Shown: positions 8,908 to 18,000 of the stretch, piece by piece
How the letters are laid out: every line of letters starts with the position of its first letter
Numbering within the stretch: position 1 is the stretch's first letter
Program-made: the position numbers and the translations under genes
The notes under the pieces: generated by a model
The model's database searches: none
What the model was told of the DNA's origin: nothing
Seen by the model: the letters and a program-made list of their open reading frames with translations, nothing else
DNA from: Candidatus Poribacteria bacterium
GTDB lineage: Bacteria; Poribacteria; WGA-4E; WGA-3G
Length of the DNA: 64,000 nucleotides
Direction: 5' to 3'
Assembly: GCA_028821605.1 (NCBI GenBank)
Contig: JAPPFM010000049.1
Coordinates: forward strand, 114,555-178,554

Positions 8908-9996
8908 TTAAGTGTTTTCCTCAGCCAAGGCACAATATTTATCCAAGGTCGGCACAGATATTTGGAGCCGTTCAGCAATTTCCCGTTTGGAATAGTGAGG
9001 AATTTCTGCCTCATACCGCATAAGGCTAATATAGGAGGTTATCTCGGACATTGTTCCGGTCTGGATGAGCTCCCATAATCTATCCCTGGTATCTTCAGGT
9101 GTTATATGCGAATCCCCATTAGGTTCTTGTGAAGGGTCTCCTTCGCCAGAGAATGAATCTCTAAATTCTTCTGCGTGAGTATCTGGGTGTTCGTCAGGCT
9201 CATTTAGGTTTTCTACTGCTGTTTCGATGTCCTCTTTTTTTAGTTCTTCGCTCTCTGCAAAGATAAGTGCGGTTTCTATGACATTTCTGAGCTCTCGCAC
9301 ATTACCGTACCAATTAATGTTTTGAAGGTATCTAATCGCCTCTGGGGCTATATCGGTGACGAATTTATTGTAACCTTTGCTTAATTGGGCGACAAAATCA
9401 TGCGCCAAAGGCGCGATATCCGAACGCCTGTTACGGAGCGGTGGAATCTGAATCCGAAAAAGGTTCAGTCGATAATAGAGATCTTCTCTAAATCTTTTTC
9501 TACTCACTGCGGTTTTAAGGTTCCTGTTTGTTGCCGCGACCACTCGGACATCCACCTCGATGATTTCTTCTGCACCGACCGGTGAAAATTCTTGCTGCTC
9601 CAGTACACGCAGAAATTTCACTTGGACTTCAGGCGACATCTCGCTGACTTCATCTAAGAACAAGGTGCCGCCGTTTGCTTGTTCAAATATACCGTGATGC
9701 TTCCGAATAGCAGTGGTAAAAGCCCCTTCTTCATGTCCAAAGAGTTCGCTTTGAATGAGTTCTGGCGAAAACGCGCCACAGTTGATTACTTTGAACGGCT
9801 TATTTTTACGGGAACTCTTGTCATGAATGGCTTGCGCGATAATCTCTTTGCCAACCCCTGTTTCACCCGTGATGAGAACAGTTGCTTCTGTAGGAGCGAC
9901 TAAGTTTACGGCGCGAAAGACCTCTTGCATCTGTGCTGATTCACCGATAATATCCCTGGTAACGTTCTGCATCTGAGTCGCGGTTTTCTCACTCAT
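8908..9996 (-). CDS. Sigma54-type AAA+ transcriptional activator without receiver domain
   Basis: 362 residues. AAGGA eight bases before the ATG. An enhancer-binding-protein AAA+ domain fills about 15-240: Walker A GETGVGKE 44-51, sigma54-contact loop GAFTTA 91-96 (family consensus GAFTGA), Walker B TLFLDE 111-116, and the arginine-finger region FREDLYYRLN. There is no N-terminal receiver, GAF or PAS domain; the AAA+ domain starts almost at once. An acidic linker leads to a C-terminal helix-turn-helix (REIAERLQISVPTLDKY) that is not the usual Fis type. Expected to use ATP to open sigma54 promoters. It is the last gene of a probable minus-strand operon, 84 bases after the Gfo/Idh/MocA-like gene. 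With no sensor on the same chain, control may be by level or by a partner such as the upstream proteins. Confidence 0.88.
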   Translation of the reverse strand: MSEKTATQMQNVTRDIIGESAQMQEVFRAVNLVAPTEATVLITGETGVGKEIIAQAIHDKSSRKNKPFKVINCGAFSPELIQSELFGHEEGAFTTAIRKHHGIFEQANGGTLFLDEVSEMSPEVQVKFLRVLEQQEFSPVGAEEIIEVDVRVVAATNRNLKTAVSRKRFREDLYYRLNLFRIQIPPLRNRRSDIAPLAHDFVAQLSKGYNKFVTDIAPEAIRYLQNINWYGNVRELRNVIETALIFAESEELKKEDIETAVENLNEPDEHPDTHAEEFRDSFSGEGDPSQEPNGDSHITPEDTRDRLWELIQTGTMSEITSYISLMRYEAEIPHYSKREIAERLQISVPTLDKYCALAEENT

Positions 9997-10080
9997 TTTG
10001 TTTTCCTTGCGTTTTGATGAAAATCACCGTTGTAAACATTGGTTCCAGAAATCTCTCGCTTGTTCGGTACCTGGGCGAAT

Positions 10081-11226
10081 TCACAGGATTTGGTGGTACT
10101 CAGCAAGTGCTAAGGAGAAATCACCACGTTTACCTAAGAGCAGTGCCTTCTGATGTCGGTATTCTCTGTTCTGTGGATCAACATCGAGCTGAGATGTCAG
10201 GCGTTGAATCTCAGCATCTGAGTTAGCACGAATTTCACTCAGTTTTAGACTCGTCTGTCCATGTTCGATACAGTCTTGTAATCTTTCTCGGAACCATAGA
10301 GCGGGCAAAGTACTCCGGAGCGTGCCCGCATAAGGTTCGCGATTGCCTTCAATAGCTAAACAGAACTCGTTAAGTTGACCGGAGGAGCCTTGTATATTCG
10401 CCGAAATTTCCTCATCTCCGCCGCCCATCCTAAAAGTATTCTCTGTGGAGAAGCATTTCCAAGTCTGCAGGTCGCTCCAGATGTAGGAGGCACCACCAGT
10501 AATTTCAATTTTATGATACGAGTCGTTTCCCCATTGACGATTAGAGGTTTGGCAGAACGTACAAAGTGCGCCCTGCGGAAATCTGATAGTGCACGCGATG
10601 TTCGGTGCTCCATTTTTAGAAACCATTACGGTCGCTTCTTCAGGCAACACCGTATATTCTACAAAGAGCCGGCGGACTATCTCAAAAACAATCTGGAAAT
10701 GCGAGTCTCCAAACTTCAACAAGTCGTTTAAATACGGCACGCGTCCGATTCCGAGCAAGAACCGCATGTCCTGAATAATTCCGAACCCGGAATCACTGAC
10801 AATACGTAAGATTTCCTGAATACACCTACCAAATATGAACCTTGTTCCTGTCATAACAAGCCGTTGATATTTTTCTGATGCTGCAGCAAGGTGGAGCCCC
10901 TCTTCTAAAGAGCCAGGCGGGGTCGGAGCCAAGACATTGATACCCGCAGCAAGTGCAGATTCAATGAGTTGGGCGCGCGGCACGCTTGCCATCTCGTCTG
11001 AGACAATGATAACGCCATCTAACTTCAGCTTAGGTGTATTGAACATTTCTTCAGGGCTCTCAAAGAAATCACAATCGAAGAATGATGCGAACTCTTCAAC
11101 ACGGACACGGTTTTCGGGCATGACACTGGAGTTTGCAATGCAGTTTACACGCAATTGAACAGGGTACAAGGCACGAAATAGCCACGGTTGTATCTGTTCT
11201 CCAGAGTAAACGACACCGATCCTCAT
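10081..11226 (-). CDS. Degenerate Gfo/Idh/MocA-like protein with TPR-like C-terminus
   Basis: 381 residues. The N-terminal 120 residues follow the Rossmann plan of Gfo/Idh/MocA proteins (MRIGVVYSG..., a VIIVSDE strand, GINVLAPTPPG where active members have an EKP-like motif), but the GxGxxG loop is missing and the catalytic Lys motif is replaced by APTP, so NAD(P) chemistry is doubtful. The last 45 residues (DPQNREYRHQKALLLGKRGD) look like a tetratricopeptide repeat. Its ATG overlaps the stop of the upstream gene in an ATGA, so the two are translationally coupled. A sensing or binding role linked to the sigma54 activator downstream is possible but is inference. Confidence 0.75.
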   Translation of the reverse strand: MRIGVVYSGEQIQPWLFRALYPVQLRVNCIANSSVMPENRVRVEEFASFFDCDFFESPEEMFNTPKLKLDGVIIVSDEMASVPRAQLIESALAAGINVLAPTPPGSLEEGLHLAAASEKYQRLVMTGTRFIFGRCIQEILRIVSDSGFGIIQDMRFLLGIGRVPYLNDLLKFGDSHFQIVFEIVRRLFVEYTVLPEEATVMVSKNGAPNIACTIRFPQGALCTFCQTSNRQWGNDSYHKIEITGGASYIWSDLQTWKCFSTENTFRMGGGDEEISANIQGSSGQLNEFCLAIEGNREPYAGTLRSTLPALWFRERLQDCIEHGQTSLKLSEIRANSDAEIQRLTSQLDVDPQNREYRHQKALLLGKRGDFSLALAEYHQIL

Positions 11227-11894
11227 AGTGTCCTCCCGTAATCGTAGTGTCTTTTGATTTCCTCGACTTCAGTGAAACGTTCGTTTGCTGCTGAAATCTC
11301 GGTTTGCGCCCACTGGTCAATAGCGTTCTTTATTTCCCTGATGCTTGTTCGGTACAGCAATTGAATTTCAGTCTCTGTCTTAGAAAGGCGTTCCGCTATC
11401 TCTTGGAGAGGCTTTTTTAAAACAGTGAGACACCCTACCTGAAATTCAAGCAAACCTCTGAGTCGGAGGGTCAGTGCTAACATTCCCCACCATTTACTGT
11501 TTACCTCATCAATTAATTGTGCGCCGCCAATCAACGGGCGCGATAGTGGATTATTTTCTTCAGGCAAACACAAAATATCAACTGCGGCAGCTATAGTGAG
11601 GTTTTGAAGCCCTTCCCAACGCGAGTTACCACGCCATACATCTGCCACAGAAAAATTGTGAGTCTGCTCTACAGTGCGACAGAACACTTCATGCTGCACG
11701 ACATTAGCAGCACGCCTATCAACTAAAAGATCTAAGGCAATGGCATAAACATTCCGCCCATAAGAAACAGCGTCATTAATGCGCGCAGTATTTATCACAG
11801 CTAAGTTGGGACCCGACCTCGGTACCCGTAGCTTGGCCGAATAAACTGCTGAATCGTAGTATTTTAAAAATTCTTCTCTTGTAACCTCAACCAC
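11223..11894 (-). CDS. Hypothetical protein in activator operon
   Basis: 223 residues; I do not recognise a family. The start is GTG at 11892-11894, preceded by GAAGG at very short range. Mostly helical by appearance, with a charged C-terminal half (LQEIAERLSKTETEIQLLY... and AANERFTEVEEIKRHYDY) that may form coiled coils. No signal peptide or membrane segment. First gene of the operon that continues with a Gfo-like protein (4-nt overlap) and a sigma54-type activator. A good promoter lies upstream at 12020-12047. Confidence 0.65.
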   Translation of the reverse strand: MVEVTREEFLKYYDSAVYSAKLRVPRSGPNLAVINTARINDAVSYGRNVYAIALDLLVDRRAANVVQHEVFCRTVEQTHNFSVADVWRGNSRWEGLQNLTIAAAVDILCLPEENNPLSRPLIGGAQLIDEVNSKWWGMLALTLRLRGLLEFQVGCLTVLKKPLQEIAERLSKTETEIQLLYRTSIREIKNAIDQWAQTEISAANERFTEVEEIKRHYDYGRTL

Positions 11895-12019
11895 ATCCCT
11901 TCAAGAGTAATTTTAAGGATTTGTTTTACTTAGGACACTTCACAAGGCGTTCAGTTGCTTCCTTGTGAAGTCCATAGGAAAAAATGCCGTTACGCGCATT
12001 CAGGATACGAGTTGAATAG

Positions 12020-12047
12020 ATTATACTAATTTCTGGAAAAAAGTCAA
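12020..12047 (-). promoter_or_regulatory. Predicted sigma70-type promoter
   Basis: On the minus strand TTGACT, 16-base spacer, TATAAT. It lies about 125 bases before the GTG of the gene at 11894 and would drive the three-gene activator operon. Confidence 0.6.
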
Positions 12048-12058
12048 AATTTTCATTC

Positions 12059-13120
12059 CTACAGTGGCAACGAAATCGGTGCGCCGATCTGCGAGGAACG
12101 ATACGTTGCTTCTGCCAACTCAATACCGTCTCTGCCGATGCGTCCGTGGGTTGTTGGCTCCGCTTCACCAGCGATGCACTGGAGCCAATGGTCGATACTT
12201 GCCCCTTTCGCTGCAACACCCCAATACCGCTGCTGCCGCCGTTCCTCCGGCATATTGCGATAGGTACCATTATCTGGCACAGGAGCAGTGAATTCTTCCT
12301 CAGATGCCATATCGTGGGTTTTCCAACGGAGTCCATTGTGAATCAACGTCGCGGAACCTTTGCTGGTGACCAGACCGTTACCGCTGTTCCGAATCTCAGA
12401 TGCCCAGCTCTTAATCATCATACCGACACCACCATTCTTGAAATGCACCGTCAGCACGGCATTGTTCTCCACAGCTTCCTCAACAGGTGGATAGGTGCCG
12501 CCGAGCGGAACATGGCTTGTGAACCCGTAGACGGTAGAGGCGGGACCGTATAACCACAACCAGATATCGAGTTCGTGAATCGCTTGCTCCACCAACATAC
12601 CACCAGATTCTGCCTTCACAAAGAGCCATGGATGCCGTTCCGGTGAGAACCAACCGACCTGATTGGAATACGCCATCTGTAGTGTGCCGAGCGTGCCGTC
12701 GTCTAATAGCGATTTTAGTTTCATATATCCCGGACTGAACCGCATCATATAGGCGACCATCAGGAGGACACCCGCCTCTTCAGCGGCGGAAATCATTTCC
12801 TCGCCTTCTGCGACGCTACAACACATTGGTTTCTCCATCAAGATGTGTTTGCCAGCAGCGGTAGCAGCACGGGTGATTTCAAGGTGCGGACGCGGATGGA
12901 CACAGACATCGACTGCGTCTATATCCTGTCTATTGAGGAGTGCGCGGTAATCTGTATAGGCATCTGCCCCGAATTGGGCTGCTTGTTCATTTGCAGATGT
13001 GTCGTTGATGTCAGCGATAGCGACGATGTCCGCACGGCGCGTCGGTTCTTGGTAATATGGCGCGTGGAGGCTACGAAATATGCCACCACATCCGATAATA
13101 CCGACTCTGATCTTGTCCAT
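12059..13120 (-). CDS. Gfo/Idh/MocA family oxidoreductase
   Basis: 353 residues from the ATG at 13118-13120, chosen for AAAGGAG six bases upstream; a longer frame exists but adds an unconserved head. N-terminal Rossmann fold with GIIGCGGIFRSLHAPYY, an acidic end of strand two (AIADIN), and the family motif HILMEKPM (catalytic Lys). C-terminal alpha/beta domain with the sheet typical of the family and the HELDIW helix. Expected to be a soluble NAD(P)-dependent dehydrogenase of a sugar, inositol or related polyol; the substrate cannot be read from sequence. Third gene of a minus-strand set with a selenoprotein B-like gene 52 bases upstream. Confidence 0.9.
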   Translation of the reverse strand: MDKIRVGIIGCGGIFRSLHAPYYQEPTRRADIVAIADINDTSANEQAAQFGADAYTDYRALLNRQDIDAVDVCVHPRPHLEITRAATAAGKHILMEKPMCCSVAEGEEMISAAEEAGVLLMVAYMMRFSPGYMKLKSLLDDGTLGTLQMAYSNQVGWFSPERHPWLFVKAESGGMLVEQAIHELDIWLWLYGPASTVYGFTSHVPLGGTYPPVEEAVENNAVLTVHFKNGGVGMMIKSWASEIRNSGNGLVTSKGSATLIHNGLRWKTHDMASEEEFTAPVPDNGTYRNMPEERRQQRYWGVAAKGASIDHWLQCIAGEAEPTTHGRIGRDGIELAEATYRSSQIGAPISLPL

Positions 13121-13156
13121 GGAATTCTCCTTTAAGACCTGCGAAAATTGGGTGTG

Positions 13157-13199
13157 TAGTAATCGCTTTTGGTTACGGCACACTGAGTGTGCCTACTAC
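13157..13199. repeat. Hairpin overlapping the 3' end of the selenoprotein gene
   Basis: GGCACAC 13177-13183 and GTGTGCC 13187-13193 enclose TGA, with flanking GTAGTA 13157-13162 / TACTAC 13194-13199. The hairpin supplies the last codons (VGTLSVP) and stop of the gene ending at 13173 and resembles the hairpin at 34673-34700. Confidence 0.7.
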
Positions 13200-13910
13200 T
13201 TTAAGAATTGGGGGTGGGGTCTTGTCCTCTAAGAGTGTGAGTGCTTCCGCGATAATCGCATGTTGCAATTCTGGGTTGTTCGGTTCACCGAGCGGATGTC
13301 CAAATGGATATGGCACGGCTAACGCACGCGGCGGTTTTATCTTCTGAGTCATACCTTCAGCAAGGGTAATCGAAACTGTGGAAATTCCCGCCTCTTCAAC
13401 AGCACGTTGTATCAATCCTACGGACTGATTGCACATCGGTCACACAGGGGTTAAGAAAGCAACGTCAACACCATCGGCTTTAAGCATCTGTCCAACCTCA
13501 GGGGCGGTTTGCGTAATGAGGTGTTGCGGTTTTGTAATTGACCCCATAAAGCTGAGGTGCCTATCGTTTAGGGATCCGATTTTACCTTCCGTCTCCAACT
13601 CCCTGAATCTATCAAGTGGAAACGCAAGGTTCGGATCAATTTCGATACCGCGTTCATCGTAAGCCGCACTTTTATGTCCGTTTATAAGTGCTTGGGTCGG
13701 AATGGAATTTGGAATCTCGCGGTACGAACAATCTCCCTTCTCAAAAGGGTCCTGCCCATCGAGAAAGAACCCCGCGGTCGTAATAAGTGCAACGCTACAT
13801 TGATTCAACGGCAAGCACAGCGGTGTGTTGGGAGATGTTTGATACCGCCGACCACCGTAAAACTTCATAAAGAATCGAGAGAGACGATCAAGTTTCCAGA
13901 CAGATGCCAT
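13173..13910 (-). CDS. Glycine/betaine/D-proline reductase B-like selenoprotein (in-frame TGA = Sec)
   Basis: Two adjacent open segments (13443-13910 and 13173-13439) share one frame and are split only by TGA at 13440-13442. Read through, the protein has 245 residues starting at the ATG 13908-13910 with GGAG five bases upstream. The context is FLTPV-TGA-PMCNQSVGL: the TGA falls where GrdB/PrdB relatives carry the redox selenocysteine of UxxC. Other family marks are ITTAGFFLDGQDPFE, GDCSYREIP, FPLDRFREL, RHLSFMGSI and the C-terminal PPRALAVPYPFGHPLG. A hairpin fitting bacterial SECIS rules follows the TGA (13411-13429). In known members this subunit reductively cleaves C-N bonds of glycine, betaine or proline with other Grd/Prd subunits; none is visible here, so substrate and partners are open. 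It lies 12 bases after one oxidoreductase gene and 52 before another. Confidence 0.88.
13411..13429 (-). promoter_or_regulatory. SECIS-like hairpin after the in-frame TGA
   Basis: On the coding strand AUCAGUCC and GGAUUGAU form eight pairs (one G-U) around the triloop GUA. The loop begins 18 bases after the UGA and has G as first base, which fits the bacterial SECIS rule of a short loop with an early G about 16-37 bases downstream. An outer UGU/ACA pairing can extend it. Confidence 0.7.
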
Positions 13911-13922
13911 ACACACTCCGTA

Positions 13923-14948
13923 TTAACCGTTCGCGAAGATGAGTCGTTTCCGATTCTGACACGGGAGTTGTATCGTTTGTCCAGTTAAGCTGCTCTCGAT
14001 CGTCGCAAATCCAATTTCGTTGACAGCGGTATACTCGTCCCGCGCACAATCGGGGAGGGGTCCGCCGTCGAGGTAATCCGTAATCTGTTTGTATGCAATC
14101 TTGAACGGACTGGCATTTTCGGGGAGGTCAAGGGTCGCATTATCAATCAATTCACCGCCTTTATGCACAGTCGCTCCACTATAAAATCCTGTCTGAACGC
14201 TCCCTTCGCTGCCCAGCACATCAACGGAAAATCCACCGCGTGTCCCATGATTTCCAACGTGAAAACCGATAACGCCGCTTTCAAACTGAATCGTTGAACC
14301 GACAATCGCGGGTTCAGGTTCGTAAGGCTCTGGGACATTACCGCCCCCGGAAACGAATCCCGTCACTGAAACTGGGTCGTAGCCAGCGAACTGGCAGATC
14401 ATATCCGTTGTATGGATAGCGAAGGAGAGCACGCCACCACCACAGTAGCCGATGACGGTTTGCACCTCACCGATGAGTCCGTCTTTGATGAGCGATTGGA
14501 GGCGGATGAGGTGCGGGCCCCAATGCCGTGTGTAGTCAACAACGATAGGGATGCCTTTCGCGTCGGCTCCCGCTGTCATCGTGTCAACTTCTTCGAGCGA
14601 ACATCCTGCTGGTTTTTCGAGGAAGATGGCTTTGATGTCCGCCTTTAAAACGTTCTGCATCACCGTGAAATGATGCGGGCCGCGTACACAGACAGCAACG
14701 ATGTCCAAATCCTCGCTTTCGAGCATCTGCGTATCCGTTTCGTAATAGTTTATAGAATTGTCTGGAAAAGCAGGTCCCCACGTTTCTTGAAAGTCTGCTT
14801 GGCGTTCAGCGGACATATCCGCAACTGCTACTAATTCAGTTGTTTCGCAAAAACGGATGCCGCCCGTGTGACAATAGGGGGCAGCGTCATCTGGTGTTGA
14901 ATAGCGGGAGGCGATGTTACCTAACCCGATGATACCGACACGATACAT
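13923..14948 (-). CDS. Gfo/Idh/MocA family oxidoreductase
   Basis: 341 residues; ATG preceded by GGGAGA. Rossmann start MYRVGIIGLGNIASRYS, VAVADMS at the end of strand two, and the IFLEKPAGC motif with the catalytic Lys. The C-terminal domain has the usual sheet and a GTRGGFSVDVLGSEGS segment. Likely an NAD(P)-dependent dehydrogenase; substrate unknown. First gene of a set whose next member, 12 bases away, is the selenoprotein B-like gene, so both probably serve one catabolic route. A promoter lies at 14985-15013. Confidence 0.9.
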   Translation of the reverse strand: MYRVGIIGLGNIASRYSTPDDAAPYCHTGGIRFCETTELVAVADMSAERQADFQETWGPAFPDNSINYYETDTQMLESEDLDIVAVCVRGPHHFTVMQNVLKADIKAIFLEKPAGCSLEEVDTMTAGADAKGIPIVVDYTRHWGPHLIRLQSLIKDGLIGEVQTVIGYCGGGVLSFAIHTTDMICQFAGYDPVSVTGFVSGGGNVPEPYEPEPAIVGSTIQFESGVIGFHVGNHGTRGGFSVDVLGSEGSVQTGFYSGATVHKGGELIDNATLDLPENASPFKIAYKQITDYLDGGPLPDCARDEYTAVNEIGFATIESSLTGQTIQLPCQNRKRLIFANG

Positions 14949-14984
14949 TTGAGGTCTCTCCCTTTTCGTGTTTTTTATGCCGAA

Positions 14985-15013
14985 AGTATAACAGAAGCGT
15001 TTTGATCTGTAAA
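14985..15013 (-). promoter_or_regulatory. Predicted sigma70-type promoter of the selenoprotein operon
   Basis: On the minus strand TTTACA, 17-base spacer, TATACT, about 37 bases before the oxidoreductase ATG at 14948. It is back to back with the plus-strand promoter at 15031-15059. Confidence 0.55.
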
Positions 15014-15030
15014 GGTAATTTCAATCTCAA

Positions 15031-15059
15031 TTGAATTTCCGATATAACTATTGTAAAAT
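15031..15059 (+). promoter_or_regulatory. Predicted sigma70-type promoter
   Basis: TTGAAT, 17-base spacer, TAAAAT, ending 36 bases before the ATG of the secreted metalloprotein at 15096. Divergent from the promoter at 14985-15013. Confidence 0.5.
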
Positions 15060-15095
15060 AGATAAATAGAATTTACGCAAGTTTGGACGATTCAG

Positions 15096-18000
15096 ATGAA
15101 ATTTTTAATATCAATCAATCTCATTTTTGCTCTCGCTATCGGTTTTGTATCCGCTGATCAATGGCTATGCGGTACACCTCTTTTACATCAACAACATCTT
15201 GGGCAACACCCTCCTGAAGAAGTTGCCGCTGCGCCTGCTGCACCCGTTCAAATCGGACACGTAGAACGGTTCTTTATTCACATTCCAGAGACAGAGGTAA
15301 CAGCCACCTGTATCGCGAAGAGTGAACATCTCTATGTCTATGTTGATAATTCTGTACGAGAGTTGTTCACAGATGCTGACGCAGTTGCTGTGGCAAGGGA
15401 ATTTGACACACGTATCTATCCGAGCGTTCGGAAATGGATGGGAACTGAATGGAAACCCGGACTCGACAGAGACAACCGCATCACCTTGCTGATGCACGAT
15501 GTCGGTCTGAACAATTCTGGAGCGGACTATGGCGGTTATTTCGCGCCCGTCGATCAGGTGCCGACAGCACCGAATAGCAACCGTCGCGAAATGCTCTATA
15601 TGGATGTTTTCCAGTTCAGAGAACGTTCGCGACATACTTTTCATAGCAGTCTCGCACATGAATTTGCACACCTCATCAATTGGTTTCAGAACGGTGGAAC
15701 AACTGATCAGCGGTGGTTAGAGGAAGGCACAGCGAGTTTTGTTGAATGGGCGGTTTACGGTACTGTCCACAACATTTTTGTTGATGGCTATCTGGCGAAC
15801 CCCAGTGTTTCGCTTGCTTATGCTAACACAAGAGATACCTATTACGGCGGGACTTTCATGCTCATGCTCTATCTCTATGAGCAGTATGGTGGACCGGAAC
15901 TTATCCGTGGAATCATAGAGACGGATGCACTGGGTGAACACGCGATCAATGCTGCCTTGGCAGGCGATGGGAAGGATGTCCAATTTCCTGAAGTCTTTCT
16001 GAATTGGGGACTCGCGAATTGGGTGAACACGCAGGCACAAAACAGGCGACTCGGCTATTCTGACCTGCGTGACCGAAAGGTGAGTGCCGTAGTGCCGCGC
16101 GTCTTCAACTACCCAAGCGAGGCGAACAATATTCCTATTGACCAGTGGAGTGCACACTATATTGTATTTAAAAATCTGCCAGAGACTTTGGATATATCAG
16201 TGGTTGGGAGCGGTTCAGGAAACCTCTACGCGACAACCCTTTACTTGCCGCCCAACGGACATCCCGCTGTTACACCCGTTCCGTTTGACACGAAAAACAG
16301 AGGACTTATCCGCCGAGATAGACTCCAACGTAATGGCGAAATTGTCCTAATGGTAACGGCAGATACCTCGCAGACACTCCGTTACATCGCAGATGTACCT
16401 GCTGCTAATAATAATGTTGAAGGTGTGATAGATGCTCCACGCCAGCGTGTGCCAGATGCTGTGCCTGACGCTGTAACTTATGCCCTCGGCAATCTGACCC
16501 AACCGAGTGCCGCGCGTGTGAATCTTACACCCGGAACGCAGCTTGAACCGGTGACGCAAATTCATCTCGCAAGTGATTATACCGATGTAGAAATTGGGGG
16601 GCCGAATGCGTCATATCTTTATGCAGCGAGTAATTGGGGACTTGAAATCTTCACGTTGGCAGAACCGACACGACCTGTCCGAATGGGTGAGATTGCCACA
16701 CCCGGACGAGCGCGATCTGTCGCTGTTGCAGACGACACCGCTTATGTCGCTGACAGTGCTGCGGGTGTGCAAGTTATTGATACTTCCGTACCAACCAATC
16801 CGAGTCTTCTAAAGACGCTTGGTGGGTTCACAAATGCACACAGAGTTCGAGTCGCTGATGACAAACTGTATGTACTTGACAATGAACGCGGGATGCTTGT
16901 TTTCAATTTAGCGGATGTCCATAACGCTCGGATACCGCAACCTCGGCGTTTTTTTCGGACTGCTGGTAGACCGCTTAATGTGACAATTCATGACGATGTT
17001 GTTTACTTCAGTGATGATAGACACGGTCTTTTTATTCTCGATCCAAGTCCATTCGGCAATTTTGTCGTGCGCAGCATCACGCCAATTTTAGCCGCTGCCC
17101 ATGAGATTGAAAAGACAAGGAATGTGGCACACGCCTATGTTGCTTCAGGCAATCTCATTGTTTTAGACATTACGGATGCCCAAAACCCTGAAGAGGATTT
17201 CCGCCTAAATACCCCCGGACTCGCAACAGGCATTCAGTTTCATGACGACACCGTCTATCTTACGGACCAACAGACTGGGCTCCATATTATCAATGTGCGT
17301 AACCCACAACAACCACGACGAATTTCCACACAGTCTACGTTTAGCAATGCAACCGATGTGGTACTTGAAGGGACACTCGCATATATTGCTGATGGAAAGG
17401 GAGGTATCCAGACAATTGATGTCGGCGAAGCGGAATCGCCAAAGTGGTTGCACCGATATGCATCTGGCGGCACGGCTTATGGGCTTGATGTTGTGGAGGC
17501 AGTGGAAGGTGAACCGACTGTCTATGTCGCAAACGGCACTGATGGACTCAAGACCCTCGAATTTACGACACCTTATCAGGGTAGTGTGACAAAGAAACTG
17601 TCATTGTCTGAAAATGGTGTCGTTTCTGACAATCAGTTTGATGCTGTCAGCTGCACCAAAGTTCGTGTCCAAAACGGTCACGGTTTCCTTGCTGCCGAGA
17701 CAGGTATGTTCGTTGTTAATCTCGCTTTAAATACGGTGGTGGCACATATTCCAACAGCCGCATCCGTTTCGGACATTGCTTTGCACGCTGGGTACGCTTA
17801 CCTTTGCGCGGAATCCCTAATTGTCGTTGATAGTAGGGTTCCCCATCAGAGCAGAATTGTATCCAGACGCGACATGCGAGGGAGTGCATATCGCGTTGTC
17901 GTTGATGCGGATTCGCCTGCCCGCGCTTATATTGCTGCGCTTGAGGGAGGACTGCATGTCTTTGACATTACAGCACCGACGATCCCGCGCCTAATTGGAA

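Noticed and set aside
13173..13436. Separate small gene starting at the ATG 13434-13436
   Set aside because: The piece is the C-terminal part of the GrdB/PrdB family, directly continuing the upstream frame across one TGA; the candidate start has no ribosome-binding site and the UxxC context favours Sec.
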